From HLUCCA09 sp039189975 (GTDB lineage: Bacteria; Pseudomonadota; Alphaproteobacteria; Rhodobacterales; Rhodobacteraceae), in the NCBI GenBank assembly GCA_039189975.1, contig JBCCYI010000214.1, forward strand, positions 1 through 7,705: a DNA stretch of 7,705 nt, in the 5' to 3' direction. Under the pieces are notes generated by a model. That model was not told the origin of the DNA, made no database searches, and saw only the letters and a program-made list of their open reading frames with translations. Both the position numbers and the translations under genes were made by a program. Below are positions 1 to 4,886 of the stretch, piece by piece (positions within the stretch are counted from its first letter, which is position 1; every line of letters begins with the position of its first letter).

Positions 1-460
1 CCAGCGGATTGCGGTAAAGCGGCCCCCAAGCATAGGGAGAAACCACACGCGTCGCCATGTCCGCCGCCGCAAAGAGCGGCGTCAGCTCCAGGGCTTTCGA
101 GACAGCACCCACCGGCGGTGCAAGGGCTGCAAACCAATGGGCGAGCCGCAAATCCGTTTCGCCCGCCACCTGGCCCCAAAGCCAGTCGAGGTTGGCACGG
201 GCCGCGTCGCGGTCCTGCCCCTTGCCATCGGCCACCAGCCCCGCCTTCAGCGCCGCCCCGTTGAGCGCCCCGGCCGACGTCCCGGAGATGGCCGCAAACT
301 CGATCTCCTCGTCCTCAAGCAGCCGGTCGAGCACACCCCACGTGAAGGCGCCGTGGGCGCCGCCGCCCTGCAACGCAAGATTGATCCGCTTCTTGCCCCC
401 GTGCGCCGCGCGATTCACGGCGGCCGATTTGCGCTTGGGCGCTTCTCGCTGCGCGCTCAC
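1..460 (-). CDS. Patatin-like phospholipase family protein, N-terminal part (runs off the left edge)
   Basis: Serine acyl hydrolase of the patatin family, which cleaves acyl esters of lipids with a Ser-Asp dyad. The visible 153 residues carry the oxyanion-hole glycine motif GGGAHG (residues 32-37) followed by the nucleophile elbow GTSAG (60-64, Ser62). The catalytic Asp (usually in a DG[GA] motif) would lie beyond the window. There is no signal peptide; the N-terminus is basic (several Lys/Arg in the first 25 residues), so it is probably cytoplasmic or membrane-associated. The GTG start at 460 overlaps the dehydrogenase stop as GTGA, implying translational coupling. An in-frame GTG at 418 is a less likely start; neither has a strong Shine-Dalgarno. 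True substrate is unknown; being coupled to 3-hydroxybutyrate dehydrogenase hints at a polyhydroxybutyrate or acyl-ester role, which is inference. Confidence 0.9.
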   Translation of the reverse strand, partial: MSAQREAPKRKSAAVNRAAHGGKKRINLALQGGGAHGAFTWGVLDRLLEDEEIEFAAISGTSAGALNGAALKAGLVADGKGQDRDAARANLDWLWGQVAGETDLRLAHWFAALAPPVGAVSKALELTPLFAAADMATRVVSPYAWGPLYRNPL

Positions 461-1245
461 AAGGCCGTCCAACCGCCGTCGACGGAAATCGTCGTGCCGG
501 TGATCTGCGCCGCGGCGTCGGAGCACAGGAAAACCACTGTGCCGCCCATCTGCTCGACGGTCGCAAACTCCTTGCTTGGAGTGCGCGTCAGCATCACGTT
601 CTCGATGACCTCTTCGCGCGTCATGTTATATTCGCGCATCGTGTCGGGGATCTGAGCCTCCACCAGTGGGGTCAGCACGTAGCCCGGGCAGACAGCATTG
701 CACGTGATCGGTTCGCGGGCGGTCTCCAGAGCAACGACCTTGGTCATCCCGACCACGCCGTGCTTGGCTGTCACATAGGCCGACTTGAAAGGCGACGCCG
801 TCAGCCCGTGGGCGGACGCGATGTTGACGACCCTGCCCCACCCGGCCTTGCGCATCAGCGGCAGCGCGGCAGCGGTGGTGTGAAAGGCGGAGTTCATGTT
901 GATCGCGATGATCGCGTCCCACTTCTCAGCAGGAAATTCGTCAATCCCGGCAACGTGTTGAATACCCGCGTTGTTGACAAGGACGTCGCATTGCCCAGCC
1001 TTTTCGATCAGTGATCTGCAAGCTTCACCACTCGACATGTCCGCCTGAATGTAGCGCGCGGATGTGCCCGTGGCCTCCGAGATCTCTCGGGCCAGCGCGT
1101 GGTCTTCGTCCCGATCCGTGAACGAGTTGAGCACGACATCGGCGCCAGCTTTCGCAAGCTCCCACGCGACGCCGAGGCCGATGCCCGAGTTGGATCCTGT
1201 AACGATTGCCGTTTTACCGGCGAGGGGGAGGGATGCGTCTGCCAT
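457..1245 (-). CDS. bdhA: D-3-hydroxybutyrate dehydrogenase (SDR family)
   Basis: Cytosolic NAD-dependent oxidation of D-3-hydroxybutyrate to acetoacetate, the step that follows hydrolysis of poly-3-hydroxybutyrate. The 262-residue protein is a classical short-chain dehydrogenase of normal length: cofactor motif TGSNSGIG (16-23), NNAG (91-94), and catalytic Asn116, Ser144, Tyr157 and Lys161. It also keeps the substrate-carboxylate residues known from the Pseudomonas fragi enzyme (Gln94, His144, Lys152, Gln196, Trp257), here Gln96, His146, Lys154, Gln198 and Trp259, which makes the substrate assignment strong. I chose ATG at 1245 because GGAG lies six bases upstream; the frame stays open to 1449 and an ATG at 1257 lacks a ribosome site. 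It is first in a unit with the patatin gene (4-base overlap) and divergent from the RTX gene. Confidence 0.96.
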   Translation of the reverse strand: MADASLPLAGKTAIVTGSNSGIGLGVAWELAKAGADVVLNSFTDRDEDHALAREISEATGTSARYIQADMSSGEACRSLIEKAGQCDVLVNNAGIQHVAGIDEFPAEKWDAIIAINMNSAFHTTAAALPLMRKAGWGRVVNIASAHGLTASPFKSAYVTAKHGVVGMTKVVALETAREPITCNAVCPGYVLTPLVEAQIPDTMREYNMTREEVIENVMLTRTPSKEFATVEQMGGTVVFLCSDAAAQITGTTISVDGGWTAL

Positions 1246-1274
1246 CTCGGTCTCCATGCGCAGAAAGGATGCGC

Positions 1275-1290
1275 GCAGCATAGATGCTGC
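1275..1290. promoter_or_regulatory. 16-bp palindrome, candidate operator upstream of bdhA
   Basis: Perfect inverted repeat GCAGCAT-AG-ATGCTGC, 30 bases upstream of the bdhA start codon, inside a TGC/GCA-rich stretch (about 1269-1296). Its size and symmetry fit a dimeric repressor site. The polyhydroxybutyrate regulator PhaR of Paracoccus and Rhodobacter is known to bind TGC-rich sites of the CTGC-N3/4-GCAG kind. The stretch right after the palindrome, CTGC-ATGT-GCAA, is a near match, but this link is inference. Confidence 0.4.
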
Positions 1291-1369
1291 ATGTGCAAAC
1301 GCCACCTGAAAGCACCGGACGACCATTCTCGGCACCGTGTTCACATTTCGAACAGATTTCGCCGTCAGA

Positions 1370-1402
1370 TCGGTCAAAGCGGCGCCGGAGCGCCGCGACC
1401 GA
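1370..1402 (+). promoter_or_regulatory. Leader hairpin directly before the RTX ribosome binding site
   Basis: A 13-bp stem: arms TCGGTC (1370-1375) with GACCGA (1397-1402), a three-base AAA bulge, then GCGGCGC (1379-1385) with GCGCCGC (1390-1396), closed by a CGGA tetraloop. It ends two bases before the AAGGAG Shine-Dalgarno (1405-1410) of the RTX gene. There is no U-tract, so it is not a terminator; an effect on translation or mRNA stability is possible. Confidence 0.5.
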
Positions 1403-1417
1403 ACAAGGAGCGCATTC

Positions 1418-2647
1418 GTGTTTGTCAATTCCACATCAACCGGTTTCACCTATCAGAGCTTCACCAGCGGTAGCCTAATCTCTGGCGTCACTTTCAATGG
1501 ATCGGGCCTCACCTATGGTGTCGGCGGCCGTCCGTCGGGTGGCATGATCGACAGCGCGACGCTGCTCTCGATCCGGGGCGGGCTGCAATCCAGCGTCACG
1601 GTCTCCGGCTTCTCCGCCGATGTCGCAACCCTAAGCAGCCTGTCTTTTACGTATTACACGCCGGCCAACTTCGGCCTCTACAGCACCCTCGGTCCGGGGC
1701 TGAGCTTTACGGGCAGCGCGGCGATCGACCTGATCGAAGGCGGCCTCTTTGACGACACGATCAGCGCGGGGGACGGGGATGACAGTGTCTACGCAGGCGG
1801 CGGCGCGGATGTCGCGCGCGGTGGCGCCGGGATCGACAGGATCTCGGGCGAGGACGGTAACGACACTCTCTATGGCGACAACGGCAACGACGTGCTGCGC
1901 GGCAATGCCGGGGACGATATCCTGCGCGGCGGCAACGACAACGATCTTCTCTTTGGCGGGGCCGACAACGATCTCCTTATTGGCCAGACTGGCGAGGATC
2001 TCCTGCGTGGCGAAGACGGGTCCGATACGCTCAACGGGGGCAGTGGAAACGATACACTCGAAGGTGGCACGGAGGGCGACACGCTTAACGGCGGAACCGG
2101 CGACGACCTGCTCTTCGGCAACGACGGGAATGACCGCGTCAATGCCGGGCTGGGCGACGATCAGGTGCTGGGCGGCGCTGGCAACGACACGCTGAATGGT
2201 GGCGACGGTGTCGACTTCATGACGGGCGACGAAGGTAACGATCGCCTCAACGGCGGCAAGGGAAATGACGGTTTGCTGGGCGGTGCCGGCGACGATCGTC
2301 TCGCCGGCAACAAGGGCGACGACCTCTTGGTCGGCGACGGTGGCAACGACACCCTCGTGGGGGGCGCCGATTCGGACACCTTCGGCTTTGCGGATCTGAC
2401 GGTCGCCGGGTCAGCGCGGATCACCGATTTCGTGGCCAGCGAGGACAAGATCGCCTTTCAGACCCAGTACGACTCGACCGCGCAAGAACAGTTCGACATC
2501 TTTTTGGCAGGCGCCGTGCAGTCCGGCTCCAATGTCGTGTGGACCAGTGCCGACGATCTCTACACCGCCACCTTCCGCCGAACTGACCTAGTCGATATCA
2601 CCCTGGCCAATTTCAACGATGTCGATGGAACGATCGTCTTCATCTAG
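1418..2647 (+). CDS. RTX calcium-binding protein, probable type I secretion substrate
   Basis: Predicted secreted protein of 409 residues. Residues 1-107 form a Gly/Ser/Thr-rich N-terminal part with no family or catalytic motif that I recognise. Residues 108-323 are 24 consecutive glycine/aspartate nonapeptides of the GGxGxDxLx type, which in known RTX proteins fold into a calcium-bound parallel beta roll. Residues 324-409 resemble the C-terminal region of serralysin-type proteins (DTFGFADL...ITDFVASEDKIAF) and end in a hydrophobic tail, as uncleaved C-terminal type I secretion signals do. There is no N-terminal signal peptide and no cysteine, which also fits. Start is GTG at 1418, seven bases after AAGGAG; the frame is open upstream to 1337 without a ribosome site. 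No secretion ABC/MFP genes are present here. Function after export (surface layer, matrix, adhesion) cannot be told. Confidence 0.92.
   Translation: MFVNSTSTGFTYQSFTSGSLISGVTFNGSGLTYGVGGRPSGGMIDSATLLSIRGGLQSSVTVSGFSADVATLSSLSFTYYTPANFGLYSTLGPGLSFTGSAAIDLIEGGLFDDTISAGDGDDSVYAGGGADVARGGAGIDRISGEDGNDTLYGDNGNDVLRGNAGDDILRGGNDNDLLFGGADNDLLIGQTGEDLLRGEDGSDTLNGGSGNDTLEGGTEGDTLNGGTGDDLLFGNDGNDRVNAGLGDDQVLGGAGNDTLNGGDGVDFMTGDEGNDRLNGGKGNDGLLGGAGDDRLAGNKGDDLLVGDGGNDTLVGGADSDTFGFADLTVAGSARITDFVASEDKIAFQTQYDSTAQEQFDIFLAGAVQSGSNVVWTSADDLYTATFRRTDLVDITLANFNDVDGTIVFI
1739..2386 (+). repeat. 24 tandem 27-bp units encoding RTX nonapeptides
   Basis: The repeat block is exactly 648 bases, 24 x 27, with no insertion, deletion or phase slip. 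Units keep G-G/N/D-x-G-x-D-x-L-x but diverge in codon use and variable positions, so this is an old, selected array and not a recent DNA-level expansion. Weakest units are the first (GGLFDDTIS), the third (AGGGADVAR) and the last (GGADSDTFG). Confidence 0.93.
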
Positions 2648-2842
2648 CGCCCCGCCCCCCTCCATCTCCATAGTCACGGCCTGACCTTTGTGCCACCTCC
2701 GTACGTGACTTTCATGTCGCGTGCGGAGTGTGGATCCAAGGGGCTCGGGCTGCAGCCCAACGTGCCAAGGTGGCGGGAGTGCGTGCGTCCGCAGCGCCAC
2801 GTTCCCACGTCCACGACGCAGCGCATTTGATTGCTAACATCG
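2648..2842. other. Gene-free spacer after the RTX gene, rich in inverted repeats
   Basis: I see no credible gene in these 195 bases. Besides the hairpin at 2693-2733 they hold a perfect 12-bp palindrome GGGCTGCAGCCC (2747-2758). They also hold two mutually exclusive pairings that share the bases at 2798-2800: AACGTG (2759-2764) with CACGTT (2798-2803), or GTGGCG (2770-2775) with CGCCAC (2795-2800). No U-tract follows any of them on the plus strand, so the RTX gene has no obvious intrinsic terminator. Confidence 0.5.
2693..2733 (+). other. Long RNA-type hairpin downstream of the RTX gene
   Basis: Left arm 2697-2709 (CTCCGTACGTGAC) pairs with right arm 2716-2728 (GTCGCGTGCGGAG) over 13 positions around the loop TTTCAT. 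The two departures from perfect complementarity are both G-U wobbles when read as plus-strand RNA. CCAC (2693-2696) and GTGG (2730-2733) add four more pairs past a bulged T at 2729. It starts 46 bases after the stop codon. No U-run follows, so a role in 3'-end protection or factor-dependent termination is more likely than intrinsic termination. Confidence 0.45.
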
Positions 2843-2843
2843 T

Positions 2844-2873
2844 AAAAAAAAAGCGCCCGCACAAGGCGGGCGC
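2844..2873 (-). terminator. Intrinsic terminator reading leftward, with no protein gene in front of it
   Basis: Stem GCGCCCGC (2853-2860) with GCGGGCGC (2866-2873), perfect over 8 bp, five-base loop, and nine A on the plus strand at 2844-2852, which are nine U in minus-strand RNA. On the plus strand the bases after the stem (AAGTTATTG) form no proper U-tract, so the direction is clear. The only sequence it can terminate is the non-coding stretch at 2874-3035 or antisense transcription from farther right. Confidence 0.85.
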
Positions 2874-2886
2874 AAGTTATTGAGGC

Positions 2887-2910
2887 AGGTTTCATACAGG
2901 CAAGAAACCT
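2887..2910 (-). repeat. Perfect 7-bp hairpin inside the candidate small RNA
   Basis: Minus-strand arms AGGTTTC and GAAACCT around the loop TTGCCTGTAT. It sits between the unpaired 5' end and the terminator hairpin of the candidate RNA and is the main reason to see this as a structured transcript and not a bare terminator. Confidence 0.6.
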
Positions 2911-2926
2911 ATCGAGCAGTAAGGTA

Positions 2927-2955
2927 GGTATACGCCATCCACCGCCGCTGTCCAA
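2927..2955 (-). promoter_or_regulatory. Promoter candidate for the small RNA
   Basis: Minus-strand -35 TTGGAC (2955-2950), a 17-base spacer, and -10 TATACC (2932-2927). With the usual distance, transcription would begin at 2920 on an A. The -35 matches only the TTG of the consensus; the -10 matches TATA. Confidence 0.4.
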
Positions 2956-2976
2956 CCTAAAAGTTTGAAAAGGTTG
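2953..2976. promoter_or_regulatory. Inverted repeat between two divergent promoters, candidate operator
   Basis: CAACCT (2953-2958) and AGGTTG (2971-2976) form a 24-bp dyad with 12 bases between the arms. The left arm overlaps the -35 of the small RNA promoter and the dyad encloses the -35 of the solute-binding protein promoter, so one bound dimer could affect both. Confidence 0.4.
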
Positions 2977-2993
2977 AGGACGCCCCGTACTCT
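2965..2993 (+). promoter_or_regulatory. Promoter candidate for the solute-binding protein gene
   Basis: TTGAAA (2965-2970, five of six matches to the -35 consensus), a 17-base spacer, and TACTCT (2988-2993, a weak -10). It predicts a start near 3000 and a leader of about 36 bases. Confidence 0.4.
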
Positions 2994-3035
2994 GCAACGC
3001 AACGACAATCGAGCAGCGGGAGGCGCATCGTCGCC

Positions 3036-4850
3036 ATGAAAGCACCAATTTTCAGATCCATTCGCCAAATTGCCACACTTGGCGTGTTCGTCTTCGCTCC
3101 CGTCCACATGTCCGCGGAGCCGGCCCATGGCATAGCTATGTACGGCACCCCCGCACTGCCACCCGATTTTGTGTCTCTCCCCTACGTCAACCCCGATGCG
3201 CCCAAGGGCGGGCAGATCGTGCTCGCCGAGGTCGGCGGCTTCGATTCGCTCCATCCGTTCATCCTCAAGGGTGCCTCAGTCTATGGCCACCGCGTTTACG
3301 GTTTCGAGAGCCTCATGGGCCGCTCCTGGGACGAACCCTTCACGCTTTACGGGCTTTTGGCCGAATCGGTGGAGACTTCGCCGGAACGGGACTGGGTCGC
3401 GTTTACCATTCGCGAGGAGGCGCGCTTCTCCGACGGCAGCCCCGTCACCGTCGAAGACGTGCTGTGGTCCTTCGAGACCCTCGGCACGCTCGGCCATCCC
3501 CGCTACCACGGCGCGTGGGACAAGGTCGCCTCGGCCGAGATCACGGGGCCGCGCACGGTCCGCTTCACCTTCAGCGAGGTCGACCGGGAGCTGCCGCTGA
3601 TCCTAGGTCTGCGCCCGATCCTGAAGCAAGCGGACTTCGAGGGGCGGCCCTTCGACGAGTCATCCCTGACGCCCCCCATTGGCTCCGGCCCCTATGTCGT
3701 TGGCGACTTCGAGCCGGGCCGGTTCCTCTCGCTCGTCAAAGACCCCGACTGGTGGGGCGCCGACCTGCCGTTCAACCGCGGCCAGCACAACCTCGACGAG
3801 ATCCGCTACGAATGGTTCGGCGATGGCGATGTCGCGTTCGAGGCGTTCCGCGCGGGCGAGGTCGACAGCGTGCGCGAGTTCAACATCGCCAAGTGGAACA
3901 CCGCCTACGACTTTCCCGCGATGCAGTCGGGCGAGGTTGTGCGGTCGCTGATTGCCCATGACCGTCCCTCCGGCATCCGCGGCTTTGTGATGAACACCCG
4001 CCGCGCCCCGTTTGACGATTGGCGCGTGCGTGCGGCGCTGATCCATGCGTTCAACTTCGAGTTCATCAACGCGGCGATCAACGACGGCGCGCAACCCCGC
4101 GTCACGTCGTACTTCTCCAATTCGGTCCTGGGCATGTCGGACGGGGCGGCGGAGGGCCGTGTGGCCACCTTGCTCGCCCCCTTCGCCGACGACCTGCTGC
4201 CCGGCGCGCTGGAGGGCTACGCCCTGCCCGTCTCCGACGGATCGGAGGCCAACCGGCGCAACACCCGCGCCGCCCTCGGCCTGCTCGAAGAGGCAGGCTA
4301 CACCGTGCAGAACGGCATGATGACAAGCGAGGACGGCATCCCGCTCGCGTTTGACATCCTGCTCACCTCCGGCGCCACGCAGATGATCAACGTTGCCGAG
4401 CTCTATGTCGTCGCCCTCGAACGCCTCGGCATCGACGCCACGGTCGTGACGATCGACAGCGCGCAGTACAAGGAGCGTACCCAGGCCTACGATTTCGACA
4501 TGACCTACTACACGCGCGGCCTCTCCCTCTCCCCCGGCAACGAGCAGATGCTCTATTGGGGGTGTGACGGCGTCACCGAGGACGGCACGCGCAACTGGAT
4601 GGGGGTCTGTTCCCCCGCCGCCGAGGCGATGATCCAGGCGATGCTCACGGCCGAAAGTCAGGAAGACTTCCGTGCCGCCGTGAAAGCGCTCGACCGCGTG
4701 CTGACGAGCGGGCGCTATGTCGTGCCGATCTGGCATTCGCCGACCACCCGCCTCGCGCACAAGGCGTGGCTGCGCTACCCCGAAGATCGGGTGCAGATGT
4801 ACGGCGATTGGATCGGCTTTCAGCCCGACACGTGGTGGGCCGAAGAGTAG
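3036..4850 (+). CDS. ABC transporter extracellular solute-binding protein, family 5 (YejA-like)
   Basis: Periplasmic receptor of a peptide-type ABC importer. The 604-residue precursor has a signal peptide: basic start MKAPIFRSIRQ, hydrophobic core to about residue 25, probable cleavage after MSA (residue 27). The mature start HGIAMYG...DFVSLPYVNPDAPKGG...GFDSLHPFILKG resembles YejA of the microcin C/oligopeptide group. The family 5 signature ARFSDGSPVTVEDVLWSF lies at 129-146. The only two cysteines, Cys510 and Cys525, are 15 residues apart and could form a disulfide in the periplasm. Start ATG 3036 follows GGGAGG (3018-3023) at a rather long 12 bases; a small GGCG/CGCC hairpin (3022-3035) lies between and may shorten or mask it. 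Unusually, no permease or ATPase genes follow: the next gene converges from the other strand. Ligand unknown, probably oligopeptide. Confidence 0.93.
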   Translation: MKAPIFRSIRQIATLGVFVFAPVHMSAEPAHGIAMYGTPALPPDFVSLPYVNPDAPKGGQIVLAEVGGFDSLHPFILKGASVYGHRVYGFESLMGRSWDEPFTLYGLLAESVETSPERDWVAFTIREEARFSDGSPVTVEDVLWSFETLGTLGHPRYHGAWDKVASAEITGPRTVRFTFSEVDRELPLILGLRPILKQADFEGRPFDESSLTPPIGSGPYVVGDFEPGRFLSLVKDPDWWGADLPFNRGQHNLDEIRYEWFGDGDVAFEAFRAGEVDSVREFNIAKWNTAYDFPAMQSGEVVRSLIAHDRPSGIRGFVMNTRRAPFDDWRVRAALIHAFNFEFINAAINDGAQPRVTSYFSNSVLGMSDGAAEGRVATLLAPFADDLLPGALEGYALPVSDGSEANRRNTRAALGLLEEAGYTVQNGMMTSEDGIPLAFDILLTSGATQMINVAELYVVALERLGIDATVVTIDSAQYKERTQAYDFDMTYYTRGLSLSPGNEQMLYWGCDGVTEDGTRNWMGVCSPAAEAMIQAMLTAESQEDFRAAVKALDRVLTSGRYVVPIWHSPTTRLAHKAWLRYPEDRVQMYGDWIGFQPDTWWAEE

Positions 4851-4874
4851 CCCCCGCGCCGTCTCCGGCGGGGC
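4850..4874. other. GC-rich hairpin between convergent genes
   Basis: GCCCC (4850-4854) pairs with GGGGC (4870-4874), and GCC (4858-4860) with GGC (4867-4869), with a three-base bulge. It fills most of the 36-base gap between two convergent stop codons. It lacks a U-run on either strand, so it is at best a weak terminator. Confidence 0.3.
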
Positions 4875-4886
4875 CGCGCTGGCAGG

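Larger units (their letters stand above)
1246..1417. promoter_or_regulatory. Divergent intergenic region between bdhA and the RTX gene
   Basis: This 172-base spacer must hold the promoters of both divergent genes. I could not pick a convincing -35/-10 pair for either direction. It contains a 16-bp palindrome close to bdhA and a long leader hairpin close to the RTX gene, listed separately. Confidence 0.5.
2844..2920 (-). ncRNA. Candidate small RNA (about 77 nt), divergent to the solute-binding protein gene
   Basis: No reading frame of note occupies this stretch, yet on the minus strand it has all parts of a small RNA gene. These are a promoter candidate ending at 2927, a predicted first base A at 2920, and an unpaired 5' end of ten nucleotides. 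Then come a perfect 7-bp hairpin AGGTTTC/GAAACCT with a ten-base loop (2910-2887), a 13-base linker and a strong intrinsic terminator with nine U residues. Nucleotides 2-10, CUGCUCGAU, are complementary to bases 3008-3016 in the leader of the neighbouring binding-protein gene, one base before its GGGAGG Shine-Dalgarno. I do not recognise it as a named RNA family. The start point is a prediction from the -10 box. Confidence 0.5.

Noticed and set aside
1739..2386. Tandem 27-bp units as a CRISPR-like or mobile repeat
   Set aside because: The period equals nine codons, units are diverged and in frame, and they encode the RTX motif.
1870..2448. Two minus-strand open frames encoding Ser/Pro-rich repeats
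   Set aside because: They are the reverse reading of the RTX repeat array; their periodicity only mirrors the 27-bp units.
2844..2881. Terminator as the end of the plus-strand RTX transcript
   Set aside because: On the plus strand the A-run precedes the stem and only AAGTTATTG follows, so the U-tract is on the wrong side for that direction.
2882..2886. GCCUC in the linker of the candidate RNA as a second anti-Shine-Dalgarno contact (with GAGGC at 3020-3024)
   Set aside because: Only five bases, and it cannot easily pair at the same time as the 5' seed because the order of the two contacts is wrong for antiparallel pairing.
2674..3254. Minus-strand open frames (about 63 to 124 codons) across the spacer before the binding-protein gene
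   Set aside because: They overlap the signal-peptide region antisense, lack ribosome sites, have cysteine/arginine-rich unlikely compositions and cross the strong terminator at 2844-2873.
3660..4760. Long open frame of 366 codons on the minus strand
   Set aside because: It lies fully antisense to the solute-binding protein gene, whose protein has a clear family, signal peptide and motifs. Long antisense frames are common in GC-rich DNA with GC-biased third positions.
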